From Roseomonas haemaphysalidis (lineage in GTDB: Bacteria > Pseudomonadota > Alphaproteobacteria > Acetobacterales > Acetobacteraceae): a DNA stretch of 64,000 nt. Shown in pieces: positions 11,091 to 19,261 of this stretch; the stretch's first letter is position 1; each line of letters starts with the position of its first letter. The DNA lies in the NCBI RefSeq assembly GCF_017355405.1, contig NZ_CP061177.1, positions 1,285,001 through 1,349,000 of the forward strand, written 5' to 3'. Below the pieces are notes generated by a model. It searched no databases. It worked only from the letters and a program-made list of their open reading frames with translations, and was not told the DNA's origin. The translations under genes were made by a program, and so were the position numbers.

Positions 11091-11233
11091 GCCGGGGGAA
11101 AGAATTCCCCCGGGCCCCATCTTTTTTCCGCCCGTCTTTCCGGCGTGGCCGTTGCGGCGTTCCGCTGGCCACGGCCATGCCGGGGCGGCAGATCAAAAGA
11201 AAAGAAGGGGTCCGGGGAATTCGTTCCCCGGCC
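11091..11233. repeat. Repeat family B, copy 1 (inverted hairpin ends)
   Basis: The left end reads GCCGGGGGAAAGAATTCCCC then CGGGCCCCATCTTTTTTC; the right end is its inverse, AAAAGAAGGGGTCCGGGGAA then TTCGTTCCCCGGCC. Each end is itself a hairpin followed, reading inwards, by a T-rich tract. The core of about 70 bp is not shared with the other copies. This copy lies between the divergent ppc and prpC starts. Confidence 0.8.
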
Positions 11234-11289
11234 TTTCCAACCTGCCCGCGAAGGACGATCCTCCCGGCAACAACGGAGGACCAGCCACC

Positions 11290-12438
11290 ATGAACGACAC
11301 CCCCGCCGCGCCCAAGCCCAAGAAGTCCGTCGCACTGTCCGGCGTCACCGCCGGCAACACCGCGCTGTGCACCGTCGGCCGCAGCGGCAACGACCTGCAT
11401 TACCGCGGCTACGACATCCTCGACATCGCGACGCGCTGCGAGTTCGAGGAGATCGCCTACCTCCTGGTGCACGGCTCCCTGCCGACGGAGGGCGAGCTGC
11501 GCGGCTACAAGGCCAAGCTGCGCTCGCAGCGCGGCCTGCCCGCCAGCGTCATGCAGGCGCTGGAAGCCATCCCCGCCGCCGCGCACCCGATGGACGTGAT
11601 GCGCACCGGCGTCTCCGCCCTCGGCTGCGTGCTGCCGGAAAAGGACGACCACAGCCACACCGGCGCGCGCGACATCGCCGACCGGCTGATGGCTTGCCTC
11701 GGCTCCATGCTGCTCTACTGGTACCACTTCAGCCACAACGGCCGGCGCATCGCGGTGGAAACCGACGACGACAGCATCGGCGGCCACTTCCTGCACCTGC
11801 TGCACGGTAAGGCGCCGCGTGAAAGCTGGGTGCGCGCCATGCACACCTCGCTCAACCTCTACGCCGAGCACGAGTTCAACGCGTCCACCTTCACCTGCCG
11901 CGTGATCGCCGGCACGGGGTCGGACCTGTATTCGGCCATCGCCGGCGGCATCGGCGCGCTGCGCGGCCCGAAGCACGGCGGCGCCAACGAAGTCGCCTTC
12001 GAGATCCAGAAGCGCTACGCCGACCCCGACGAGGCGGAGGCCGACATCCGCGCCCGCGTCGAGCGCAAGGAAGTCGTCATTGGCTTCGGCCACCCGGTCT
12101 ACACCATCGCCGACCCGCGCAACGAGGTGATCAAGGCGGTGGCGCTGGAACTCTCCGACGAAGTGCATTCCCGCAAGATGTTCGACATCGCCGACCGCAT
12201 TGAGGCGGTGATGGCCGACACCAAGAAGATGTTCGCCAACCTCGACTGGTTCAGCGCCGTCTCCTACCACCTGATGGGCGTGCCGACGGCGATGTTCACG
12301 CCGCTCTTCGTCATCGCCCGCACGGCGGGATGGAGCGCCCACGTCATCGAACAGCGCATCGACGGCAAGATCATCCGGCCGACGGCGAACTACACGGGGC
12401 CGGAGAACCGCGCCTTCGTGCCGGTGGCGGAGCGCTGA
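11290..12438 (+). CDS. prpC: 2-methylcitrate synthase / citrate synthase
   Basis: A 382-residue short-type citrate synthase family protein. It condenses propionyl-CoA (or acetyl-CoA) with oxaloacetate. The family's catalytic segments are visible: SHNGRRI near the first active His region, GPKHGGANE with the second catalytic His, and GFGHPVYT; the [12 protein letters not shown] wording and the length favour PrpC over the longer type I GltA. A GGAGGA ribosome binding site sits at 11275-11280, 9 nt before the ATG. No prpB, prpD or acnM is adjacent, so the methylcitrate cycle is not complete here. The divergent ppc homologue could supply oxaloacetate, which is inference. The transcript runs into repeat family A. 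Confidence 0.88.
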   Translation: MNDTPAAPKPKKSVALSGVTAGNTALCTVGRSGNDLHYRGYDILDIATRCEFEEIAYLLVHGSLPTEGELRGYKAKLRSQRGLPASVMQALEAIPAAAHPMDVMRTGVSALGCVLPEKDDHSHTGARDIADRLMACLGSMLLYWYHFSHNGRRIAVETDDDSIGGHFLHLLHGKAPRESWVRAMHTSLNLYAEHEFNASTFTCRVIAGTGSDLYSAIAGGIGALRGPKHGGANEVAFEIQKRYADPDEAEADIRARVERKEVVIGFGHPVYTIADPRNEVIKAVALELSDEVHSRKMFDIADRIEAVMADTKKMFANLDWFSAVSYHLMGVPTAMFTPLFVIARTAGWSAHVIEQRIDGKIIRPTANYTGPENRAFVPVAER

Positions 12439-12452
12439 GCAGACGGGCCGGG

Positions 12453-12712
12453 GCCAAAAGGGGCTCTGCCCCTTCTGGACTTCCCCGCTGGGTGTTTGAA
12501 ACACCCCAGACCCCAACGGCAGAAAGCGATGGGGGCTTTCCCGACTTGGCGAAGCGCCTGTGGCGGACAAGATTTTTTATGAAATGGCCGCGCGCACCGC
12601 GCGCTCAGTCGCCGGGGGCCATCGGCCTCTGGCGCGCGACGCAAAACAGATGCCGGGGCCTGGGGTGGTTCAACCACCCCAGCGGGGGTCCAGGGGGCAG
12701 CGCCCCCTGGCC
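12453..12712 (+). repeat. Repeat family A, copy 1 (structured, about 260 bp)
   Basis: The element starts 14 nt after the prpC stop and ends 5 nt before the stop of the convergent YCII gene. Order of parts: outer hairpin (AAAAGGGGCTCTGCCCCTTC), second hairpin (GGGTGTTTGAAACACCC), AT tract GATTTTTTATGAAA, CAGTCGCCGGGGG segment, then GGGGTGGTTCAACCACCCC and the last hairpin CAGGGGGCAGCGCCCCCTG. The two ends are inverted copies of each other. The same layout is found at 15041, 30168, 33561 and 56720, with a diverged form at 53153. Confidence 0.85.
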
Positions 12713-12717
12713 TTGCG

Positions 12718-13023
12718 TCATACCTTGGGCAGGTAGGACGTCCGGTCCAGATAAGCCTTGCGCCAGCGGGTGATGCTGTTGCGCTGGAACAGCCCGGCCT
12801 GGCTGAAGGGGTCGCCGGCCAGGAAGTTTTCGGCCTGGATGCGGCTGTCGACGTCGACAATGTAGAAGCTGCCGCCGCCGTCGTTGCCGTCATCGGTCAG
12901 CTTGGCGCCGCAGGCCAGCAGGCGCGGCGCGTTCTGCGCCAGGTAGTCCAGGTGCGCGGCGCGGTGCTCGGCGCGCAATGTGCCGGCATCGGGCTTGTCC
13001 CAGGTCTCGATCATGTAGGGCAT
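12718..13023 (-). CDS. YCII-related domain protein
   Basis: A 101-residue protein of the YCII family (ferredoxin-like fold related to muconolactone isomerase and dimeric alpha-beta barrel proteins). Readable features are the opening MPYMIETWDKPDA, a conserved His-Asp pair region (EHRAAHLDYLAQN), and the family's typical ending with a beta strand FYIVDVDS followed by a DPFSQAGLF segment, which carries the conserved Asp-Pro-Phe. Catalytic role is unknown for most members. A strong AGGAGGA lies 8 nt upstream of the ATG at 13023, which settles the start; longer in-frame extensions are not supported. Its leader region contains Fur-like boxes (see 13330 and 13397). Confidence 0.88.
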   Translation of the reverse strand: MPYMIETWDKPDAGTLRAEHRAAHLDYLAQNAPRLLACGAKLTDDGNDGGGSFYIVDVDSRIQAENFLAGDPFSQAGLFQRNSITRWRKAYLDRTSYLPKV

Positions 13024-13329
13024 GGTGGGGTCCTCCTGGCCCGCAGCGTAGCGCGGTGGGGCGCGGAGGGAAGGGGGGCGGGTCGGAGTGGCACACCCTG
13101 CCCGTGTGCCAACGAGGTATCCCGGCGGCACCCCCTTCGGGCACCTCGGGATTCTGGACCGGGCGGTTCGCAGCACACCCGGGCCCTCCGACCCGCTTCC
13201 GACCTTTGCCACCCCTGCTGGCGCCGGCCGGTAAACCCGCTGTTGTTTCAAGCGACCGAAGAGGCCCGGGGAGAGAATGCGGGACCCGGGAGAACGGAGG
13301 GACGGTGGCCGCCCCCTTCGGTTGCTCGC
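13024..13329 (-). other. Unassigned 306-bp region upstream of the YCII gene, possibly a structured leader
   Basis: No convincing gene was found in any frame. On the minus strand the stretch 13100-13180 can fold: GTGTGC near 13175 closes with GCACAC near 13100, enclosing GAGGTGCCC/GGGTGCC and GGGAT/ATCCC helices. The bases read as a multi-branched fold rather than random intergenic DNA. It does not match the cobalamin, TPP or SAM riboswitch cores as remembered. Confidence 0.3.
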
Positions 13330-13354
13330 TGCAACTGCGAGTGATTTGCAATTA
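13330..13354. promoter_or_regulatory. Fur-box-like palindrome 1
   Basis: TGCGAGTGATTTGCA (13337-13351) is a 7-1-7 imperfect palindrome, flanked by TGCAAC and TTA. Its TGCRANT...TTGCA form resembles alphaproteobacterial Fur operators. If active it would sit at the promoter of the leftward YCII transcript. By-eye assignment. Confidence 0.4.
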
Positions 13355-13365
13355 AGCCCCGCCAC

Positions 13366-13397
13366 CCGCCGCGTCAAGCACCATCGACGCGGCGGGG
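13366..13397. terminator. Hairpin downstream of the ThDP enzyme gene
   Basis: CCGCCGCGTC (13368-13377) pairs perfectly with GACGCGGCGG (13386-13395) around an 8-nt loop. It lies about 30 nt beyond the stop of the minus-strand ThDP gene and between the two Fur-like boxes. Only a weak CTTAATT follows on the minus strand. Confidence 0.5.
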
Positions 13398-13422
13398 CAA
13401 ATTAAATGCGAATGGCTCGCAA
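13397..13422. promoter_or_regulatory. Fur-box-like palindrome 2
   Basis: TGCGAATGGCTCGCA (13407-13421) is a second 7-1-7 palindrome with TGCGA and TCGCA arms, preceded by GCAAATTAAA. It resembles box 1 at 13337, 70 nt away. It abuts the stop codon of the ThDP enzyme gene. Confidence 0.4.
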
Positions 13423-13427
13423 GTCCG

Positions 13428-14969
13428 TCAGATCACCAACTCGATCACGAAGGGCGCGTCCTGCGCGAAGGACTGCCGCATCAGGTCGGCGCATTGCTCC
13501 AGCGTGGTCGCCCGCGCCGCCTCGACCCCCAGCCCGCGCGAAAGCTGCAGCCAGTCCATGTCCGGGTTGCCCAGGTCCAGCATGCCCATGGCCGTCGGCC
13601 CCGGGTTGGCGCCGACGTTGCGGTATTCGCCGATCAGGATCTGGTACTTGCGGTTGGACAGGATCACGGTGGTGACCGGCAGCTTCTCGCGCGCCTGGGT
13701 CCACAGTGCCTGCAGCGTGTAGAGCGCCGAGCCATCGGCCTGCAGGTTCACCACCCGCCGCTTGCCGCCCGCGCCGATCGCGGCCCCCGTGGCCAGCGGA
13801 ATGCCGCAGCCGATGGCGCCGCCGGTCAGCGACAGCCAGTCGTGCGGCGCCGCCGCATGGGTTTCCGCGAAGAAGCCGCGCCCGAAGCTGACGCTTTCAT
13901 CCGCCACGATGCCGCCTTCCGGCAGCAGCGCGGCTAGCACGCGCGCCAGCCCTTCCGGCGTCGGCGCGCCGCGCGGGGCCTCGGGGCGGGGGCCGGCCCC
14001 GGGCAGCGGCGCTTCCGGCGCGCCCAGCTCGTCCACCAGGGCCTGCAGCCCGGCCAGCGGGTCCTGCTCGTAGCGCGTCAGCACGTGCAGCTCGGCGGTG
14101 TCCGGGTAATGCAGGCTGGGCTTGCCGGGATAAGCGAAGAAGCCCACCGGCCCGCGCGCGTTCACCAGGATGATGTGCTCGAACTTCGCCAGCGCCGCGA
14201 TCGCCACGTCCGCCACATAGGGCACGCGCTCCAGCGGCACGCGCCCCTGGCCACGCTCCACGCGGGCGTTGGACATCTCGGCCATCACCGTGGCGCCGCC
14301 GAACTGCGCCGCGCGCCACGCCAGCGCCTGCGGGCCGGCGCGCAGCGCGGCGTTGCCCAGCAGCACCAGCACGTTTTTCTTGTCCCGCAGCACGCGGGCC
14401 GCGTTGCGCACCGCCAGCGGGTCCGGCGCCACCGGTGCCGGCACGGGCAGCGCCGCCGCCGGCTCGCCACCCTCATTCCAGGCCGTGTCCGCGGGCAGGA
14501 TCAGCGTCGCCACCTGCCCGGGCGCGCCGCGCGCCGCCTGCACCGCCACCGCGGCATCCGCGCCGACGCGCGTGGCATCCGTCGCGGTCCGCACCCAGCC
14601 GGACACGGGGCGCGCCCAGCCCTCGGTGTCGGCGGTCAGCTGCGCGTCGTATTGCCGGTGATAGGTCGCCTGGTCGCCCACCACGTTGACGATGCCGCTG
14701 CGCGCGCGCCGGGCATTGTGCAGGTTGGCCAAGCCGTTCGCGAGCCCGGGGCCGCAATGCAAGAGCGTCGCGGCCGGCTTCTCCGCCATGCGGTAGTAGC
14801 CGTCGGCCATGCCGGTGACGACGTTCTCCTGCAGGCCCAACACGCAGCGCATGCCGGGGATCCGGTCCAGCGCGGCCACGAAATGCATCTCGCTGGTGCC
14901 GGGATTGGCGAAGCAGGTGTCCACCCCGCTGGCCAGAAGCGTGTGGACGAGACTTTCAGCGCCATTCAC
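13428..14969 (-). CDS. ThDP-dependent enzyme of the acetolactate synthase large-subunit family
   Basis: A 513-residue thiamine diphosphate enzyme with the three-domain layout of acetolactate synthase, benzoylformate decarboxylase and relatives. The N-terminal domain has the catalytic Glu in VLGLQENVVTGMADGYY, a HCGPGLANGLAN segment and GDQATYH. The C-terminal domain has the ThDP/Mg motif QADGSALYTLQALWTQ with a downstream Asn (LSNRKYQ). At 513 residues it is shorter than IlvB, and no ilvH small subunit is nearby, so a role other than branched-chain synthesis is likely. The GTG at 14969 is preceded by AAGGAGG at a 9-10 nt spacing, better than the upstream ATG at 15029. The substrate is unknown. 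Confidence 0.87.
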   Translation of the reverse strand: MNGAESLVHTLLASGVDTCFANPGTSEMHFVAALDRIPGMRCVLGLQENVVTGMADGYYRMAEKPAATLLHCGPGLANGLANLHNARRARSGIVNVVGDQATYHRQYDAQLTADTEGWARPVSGWVRTATDATRVGADAAVAVQAARGAPGQVATLILPADTAWNEGGEPAAALPVPAPVAPDPLAVRNAARVLRDKKNVLVLLGNAALRAGPQALAWRAAQFGGATVMAEMSNARVERGQGRVPLERVPYVADVAIAALAKFEHIILVNARGPVGFFAYPGKPSLHYPDTAELHVLTRYEQDPLAGLQALVDELGAPEAPLPGAGPRPEAPRGAPTPEGLARVLAALLPEGGIVADESVSFGRGFFAETHAAAPHDWLSLTGGAIGCGIPLATGAAIGAGGKRRVVNLQADGSALYTLQALWTQAREKLPVTTVILSNRKYQILIGEYRNVGANPGPTAMGMLDLGNPDMDWLQLSRGLGVEAARATTLEQCADLMRQSFAQDAPFVIELVI

Positions 14970-15040
14970 CGGGGCGTTCCTCCTTGGATGCAGGAGCGAC
15001 AGCGTGGCGGGAAGGGGGGCGCTTGCCAAGGGGAGGACAG

Positions 15041-15294
15041 GCCAGGGGGCGCCGCCCCCTGGACCCCCGCCGGGGTGGTTGAACCACCCCGGACCCCGAC
15101 ATCTGTTTGGCGTGAAGCCCCGAGGGTCTGAAACCCTCGGGGACTGATGGCTCGGCCCGGGCGGCCTTTATTTTAAAAAACCCAGCAAGCGCCCCGCTCA
15201 CCCAGAAAGCCCAAAACTGCTTTCAGATGCTGGGGTCCGGGGTGGCTCAGCCACCCCGGCGGGGAAGTCCAGAAGGGGCAGCGCCCCTTCTGGC
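15041..15294 (-). repeat. Repeat family A, copy 2 (reverse orientation)
   Basis: Ends: GCCAGGGGGC with GCCCCCTGG at 15041-15062 and a diverged AGAAGGGGCAGCGCCCCTTC at 15271-15290. Internal parts are GGGGTGGTTGAACCACCCC, CCCCGAGGGTCTGAAACCCTCGGGG, GACTGATGG, the AT tract TTATTTTAAAAAA and GGGGTGGCTCAGCCACCCC, in the inverse order to copy 1. It ends 8 nt from the stop of the minus-strand cysteine synthase gene. It fills most of the gap between that gene and the ThDP gene start. Confidence 0.85.
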
Positions 15295-15302
15295 CCCAAC
15301 CC

Positions 15303-16316
15303 TCAATGCGCGAGCCACCCCGGCACCGGCAGTCCCTTGTCCCGCAGGAAATCCGGGTTGAACAGCTTGGACTGGTAGCGCGCCCCCCCGTCGCACAGCA
15401 CCGTCACCACCGTGTGCCCCGGTCCCAGCGACTTCGCCACGCGGATGGCGGCGGCGACGTTCAGCCCGGCGCTGCCCCCCACCGAGATGCCTTCGTCGAT
15501 CAGGAGCGAGAACACCTGCGCCAGTGCCTCGGCGTCCGGCACCGTCAGGCTGTCGTCGATCGGCGCCCCTTGGAGGTTGCCGGGCGCGCGCGCCGCCTGG
15601 CCGATGCCTTCCGTGACGGAGGAGCCGGGGCTGGCCCGCACCGTGCCGGTCTTCACCCAGGCATCCAGCCCGCTGCCCTCGGGGTCGGCGAGTGTGATGC
15701 GGATGCCGGGGTTGCGCGCCTTCAGCGCGCGCGCCACGCCGGCCAGCGTGCCGCCGGTGCCGCAGGCGCAGGTGAAGGCGTCCAGCTTGCCGCCGGTCTG
15801 GTTCCAGATCTCGGGGCCGGTGGTGCGCTCGTGCGCCGCGCCGTTGGCGGGGTTGTCGAACTGGTTGGCGTAAAGCACGCCGGCGGATTCGCCGCCCAGC
15901 TCCTCCGCCAGGCGGCGGGACACATGCACGTAGTTGCCGGGGTCGGAGAACGGCTTGGGCGCCACCAGCCGCAGGTCGGCGCCGATCATCCGCAGGAAGT
16001 CCAGCTTTTCGCGCGATTGGGTTTCCGGCACCACGATCACGCTTTTCCAGCCGCGCGCGTTGGCGGCGAGCGCGAGGCCGATGCCGGTGTTGCCGGCCGT
16101 GCCTTCCACCACCGTGCCGGGCTTGCCCGGGGTCAGCACGCCGCGCGCCACGGCGTCCTCCAGGATGCCCAGCGCGGCGCGGTCCTTGACCGAGCCGCCG
16201 GGGTTCATGAATTCCGCCTTGCCTAGGATCTCGCAGCCCGTCGCCTCGGAGGCGCGCTTCAGCCGGATCAGCGGCGTGTCCAGCACCGCGCCCCAGAAGC
16301 CCTCGGCGATGCTCAC
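15303..16316 (-). CDS. cysK: Cysteine synthase family PLP enzyme
   Basis: A 337-residue fold-type II PLP enzyme. It would make cysteine from O-acetylserine and sulfide. The PLP lysine is Lys44 in NPGGSVKDRAA, the substrate loop is GTAGNTGIG near 72-80, and the phosphate-binding GTGGTLAG lies in the C-terminal half, followed by VGGSAGLNVAA. The sequence belongs to the CysK/CysM superfamily branch with a longer C terminus ending LPVPGWLAH, so a beta-cystathionine-synthase-like role cannot be excluded. The GTG start overlaps the stop of the upstream peroxiredoxin gene by four bases (GTGA), which implies translational coupling and fixes the start. Pairing with a thiol peroxidase fits sulfur and redox metabolism. 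Confidence 0.88.
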   Translation of the reverse strand: MSIAEGFWGAVLDTPLIRLKRASEATGCEILGKAEFMNPGGSVKDRAALGILEDAVARGVLTPGKPGTVVEGTAGNTGIGLALAANARGWKSVIVVPETQSREKLDFLRMIGADLRLVAPKPFSDPGNYVHVSRRLAEELGGESAGVLYANQFDNPANGAAHERTTGPEIWNQTGGKLDAFTCACGTGGTLAGVARALKARNPGIRITLADPEGSGLDAWVKTGTVRASPGSSVTEGIGQAARAPGNLQGAPIDDSLTVPDAEALAQVFSLLIDEGISVGGSAGLNVAAAIRVAKSLGPGHTVVTVLCDGGARYQSKLFNPDFLRDKGLPVPGWLAH

Positions 16317-16951
16317 GACGGGGCCTTCACGTCCACCCAGCGCAGATAGGGCTTCTGCGCGTCCCAGCCCTGGGGAAAGCGCTCGCGCGCCTGCTCGTCG
16401 GACACGGAGGGCACGATGATGGCGCGCTCCCCCGGCTGCCAGTTCACCGGCGTCGCGACCTTCTGCGAGTCGGTCAGCTGCAGGCTGTCGATCACCCGCA
16501 GCACCTCCTGGAAGTTGCGGCCGGTGGAGGGCGGATAAACCAGCATCAGCCGCACCTTCTTGTTCGGGTCGATCACGAACACGGTGCGCACCGTGACCGA
16601 GGGGTCGGCCTCGGGGTGAACCATGCCGTAGAGGTCGGACACCTTGCGGTCGGGGTCGGAGATCATCGGGAAGTTGACGGCGCTGCCCTGGGTTTCCGCG
16701 ATGTCCGCATCCCAGCGCGCGTGGTTGTCTAGCGTGTCCACCGACAGGCCGATCGCCTTGGTGTTGCGGCGGTCGAACTCGGGCTTCAGCCGCGCCGTCT
16801 CGCCCAGCTCGGTGGTGCAAACGGGGGTGAAGTCCTTGGGGTGGCTGAACAGCACCACCCAGGAGGAGCCGGCCCAGTCATGGAAGCGGATGCGGCCCTG
16901 GCTGGTGTCGGCCTCGAAATCGGGGGCGGTCTGGCCGAGCTGGATGGTCAT
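16313..16951 (-). CDS. 1-Cys peroxiredoxin (Prx6 type)
   Basis: A 212-residue peroxiredoxin that reduces peroxides. The peroxidatic cysteine is Cys45 in the motif FTPVCTTELG, with the usual preceding SHPKDFTP. The C-terminal extension with TPVNWQPGE and DAQKPYLRW is that of the 1-Cys Prx6 subfamily, and no resolving cysteine is seen. No signal peptide: cytosolic. The ATG at 16951 is preceded by AAAGGA; an upstream ATG at 16975 would add eight residues. Its stop overlaps the cysteine synthase start, so the two genes form one operon in which thiol supply and peroxide removal are co-expressed (inference). Confidence 0.92.
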   Translation of the reverse strand: MTIQLGQTAPDFEADTSQGRIRFHDWAGSSWVVLFSHPKDFTPVCTTELGETARLKPEFDRRNTKAIGLSVDTLDNHARWDADIAETQGSAVNFPMISDPDRKVSDLYGMVHPEADPSVTVRTVFVIDPNKKVRLMLVYPPSTGRNFQEVLRVIDSLQLTDSQKVATPVNWQPGERAIIVPSVSDEQARERFPQGWDAQKPYLRWVDVKAPS

Positions 16952-17088
16952 GGGGGCAGCGTCCTTTCTGCTCATGGCGAGGAAATCACGCGCAAAGATC
17001 GTGCGTCAACCCGCCCGCCGGAAGGGGGCGGCAGGCGCCGCTGTGGAATTGGCGCGCGGCCGGGGCGCGGGCGCCCCGCGCCGCCGGC

Positions 17089-17376
17089 TCAGCTCTCGCT
17101 GTCCGGGTGGCGCAGCAGCCACAGCCGCTCATGCGCCGCGACGAGGCTTTCCAGGTTCTTGCGGCGGTTGCTGTCGTTGGCCACGGGGCGGCGCGTCAGC
17201 ATGCGCTCCAGGATCTGCAGCAGCTCCTCGGCCACCTCGAAGTCGGTCTGGTCGCAGGCCTGGTGAAAGGCGATCAGGATCTTGTCGGACAGCCGGCGGG
17301 TGTAGCGCGGCGGCGGCGCCACGGCGGGGTTGCGCGGCGCGCGGCCCACCAGGTCCTCGAACTCGTCCTCAGCCAT
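17089..17376 (-). CDS. Conserved small helical protein, function unknown
   Basis: A 95-residue, highly charged, mostly helical protein with no membrane segment or cysteine. The central stretch LSDKILIAFHQACDQTDFEV followed by AEELLQILERML reads like a helical hairpin, reminiscent of small conserved proteins seen in Rhodospirillales, but no named domain is recognised. It lies 27 nt downstream of the SCO gene on the same strand and may be co-transcribed with it. There is no clear link to copper or oxidase assembly in the sequence itself. An ATG at 17376 with the acidic start MAEDEFEDLV is the only plausible start. Confidence 0.75.
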   Translation of the reverse strand: MAEDEFEDLVGRAPRNPAVAPPPRYTRRLSDKILIAFHQACDQTDFEVAEELLQILERMLTRRPVANDSNRRKNLESLVAAHERLWLLRHPDSES

Positions 17377-17403
17377 GCGGGCGCTCGCTTCTCGTCGGGG
17401 GTG

Positions 17404-18087
17404 TCAGGCGCGCGGCAACTGGGCGCGGATGGCGGCCGCGATGTCCTCGGCCGAGCTTTGCGGCCGCAACAGCGCCCGCACCCGGCCGTCCGCGCCGATC
17501 AGGTAGACGAAGGAGGAATGGTCCATCAGGTACTCGCTCATCTCCGGCCGCTGCACCTTGGCATAGAACACCCGGAACTGCTTCGCCATGGCCGCCACCT
17601 GCTCCGGCGTGCCGGTCAGGCCCACCATGCGCGGGTGGAAGTTGGCGACATAGCCCTTGAGCTGCTCCGGCGTGTCCCGCTCGGGGTCCACGGACACGAA
17701 CAGCGGGGTGGCGCGGGCGGCTTCCTCCGGCGTCAGCAGGTCGAAGGCGTTGGCGATGGTCGCCAGTTCGGTGGGGCACACGTCGGGGCAGAAGCTGTAG
17801 CCGAAATAGCCCACCAGCAGCGTGCCGCCGAAGCTGTCCTGCGTCACGGCGCGGCCGTCCTGGTCGCGCATCGCGAAGGCGCCGCCCATGTTCATGCCGG
17901 CGGGCAGGCGGATGCCCCCGGCCGGCACCGGCGCCGCCGCGTCGCCCCGCCCGGTCAGGGCAGCGAACTGGCGCTGGAAGCTCGCCCCCAGCGGCTCGTT
18001 GGGCTCGCGCCCGAACCACGCGGCGCCCCACAGGGCGCCGAGCCCCAGGACAACCAAAACGACGAGAACCCGGATCACGCGTTGCAT
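17404..18087 (-). CDS. SCO1/SenC family copper chaperone
   Basis: A 227-residue membrane-anchored thioredoxin-fold protein that delivers copper to the CuA site of cytochrome c oxidase subunit II. It has one N-terminal membrane helix (about 5-25), then the copper ligands Cys100 and Cys104 in FCPDVCPTE and His190 in LMDHSSF, all in the expected order. Length is typical. It acts on the periplasmic face of the inner membrane. The oxidase genes are 4 kb away on the other strand, so it is not part of their operon although it should serve the same complex. Confidence 0.95.
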   Translation of the reverse strand: MQRVIRVLVVLVVLGLGALWGAAWFGREPNEPLGASFQRQFAALTGRGDAAAPVPAGGIRLPAGMNMGGAFAMRDQDGRAVTQDSFGGTLLVGYFGYSFCPDVCPTELATIANAFDLLTPEEAARATPLFVSVDPERDTPEQLKGYVANFHPRMVGLTGTPEQVAAMAKQFRVFYAKVQRPEMSEYLMDHSSFVYLIGADGRVRALLRPQSSAEDIAAAIRAQLPRA

Positions 18088-18171
18088 GCGCCCTGTCTAG
18101 CGGATGCCCGCCCGCCGCGAAACCGCCTGGCGGGTGGACGGATTGTCCTGCCCGCCCGGCCCGCGCCGGCG

Positions 18172-19092
18172 CTAGCCCTTCTGGCGGATCAGCTCGGCGA
18201 TGGCGGCGCCCACCGTGTCGCGGAACCAGCGCTCCGCCGGGTCCTGATCGCGCGAGCCGTTCCACACCAGGGCGTTGGAGGTGGAGGCCGGCGTCACCGG
18301 CGGAAGCTCCATCACCAGTCCGGCGCGCTGCGCCAGCCGGCGGCCGATGAAGTCCGGCACCGTCGCCACCAGGTCGGTGCCCGGCAGGGCGGCGGCCAGC
18401 AGCGTGAAGGAGCCGAGTCCCAGCACCACGCGCCGCTCCCGCCCTTCCGTGCGCAGCAGGGCATCCACGTTGCCTTCCAGGTGCCCGCGCGAGGAGATCA
18501 GCGCGTGCGGCCGCGCGCAATAGGCGTCCATGGTCGCGACGGAAGGCGTGGCGGGGTCGCGCAGCACCACCCAGCCGGAATGGCCCACCACCCGCATGCG
18601 GGCATTGGCCGGCAGGTCGTCGCCCAGGTAGCCGACGGCGGCGCTGATCTCGCCGGCGGCCAGCATGGGCGGCAGGCTGTGGTGGTCGCCCACCCGCAGC
18701 GCCAGGGCGCTGTGCGGCGCCGCGCGGCGGAACAGCGCCAGCAGCGGCGGCAACAGGGCGAAGCTCAGCGCGTCGCTGCAGCCCAGCACGAAGTGGCGGC
18801 GGTCGGTCATCGGGTCAAAGGGCAGGGCGGCGGAAATGCCGTCCGACAACGCGGACAGGAGCGGCTCCAGCGTGCCGTACAACGCTTCGGCGCGCGCCGT
18901 CGGCCGCAGCTCCTGGCCTTCGCGCACCAGCAGCTCGTCGTGGAACTGCTCGCGCAGCCGCTTCAGCCCGCCCGAGGCCGCCGGCTGCGACAGGAACAGC
19001 CGTTCGCCCGCCCGCGTCACGTGGCGTTCCTGCATCAGCGCCACGAAGAGACGCAGCAGGTTGAGGTCGGGCAGGCGGTCGATCTGGCTCAT
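18172..19092 (-). CDS. LysR family transcriptional regulator
   Basis: A 306-residue LysR-type regulator. The winged helix-turn-helix occupies about residues 8-70 (LRLFVALMQERHVTRAGERL, then LSQPAASGGLKRLRE), followed by a periplasmic-binding-protein-like effector domain from about 95. The NodD-like opening LPDLNLLRLFVAL suggests the subgroup near NodD/SyrM. The ATG at 19092 has GGAAGGAA 8-9 nt upstream. It is divergent from the SIMPL gene with 169 bp between starts, the usual arrangement for a LysR protein and a target, but control of that gene is only inference. The effector is unknown. Confidence 0.92.
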   Translation of the reverse strand: MSQIDRLPDLNLLRLFVALMQERHVTRAGERLFLSQPAASGGLKRLREQFHDELLVREGQELRPTARAEALYGTLEPLLSALSDGISAALPFDPMTDRRHFVLGCSDALSFALLPPLLALFRRAAPHSALALRVGDHHSLPPMLAAGEISAAVGYLGDDLPANARMRVVGHSGWVVLRDPATPSVATMDAYCARPHALISSRGHLEGNVDALLRTEGRERRVVLGLGSFTLLAAALPGTDLVATVPDFIGRRLAQRAGLVMELPPVTPASTSNALVWNGSRDQDPAERWFRDTVGAAIAELIRQKG

Positions 19093-19261
19093 GGCGGTGG
19101 TTCCTTCCCCGGCGTGGCCACCCAGGCTCAAGCTCGTTTCGGGAAAGCTGGCATCGCGCAGCGGGCGCTTCAACGGCCCGCGGCGCGGCGCTGCCCCGCC
19201 CTGGGGTCTTTCCCCGCGCGGTGCGGCACCAAACATGGGGGGCACCAAGCAGGAGACCGCC

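Noticed and set aside
13024..13329. Cobalamin riboswitch, tmRNA or RNase P RNA
   Set aside because: The conserved cores of these RNAs are not present; only generic stems are seen.
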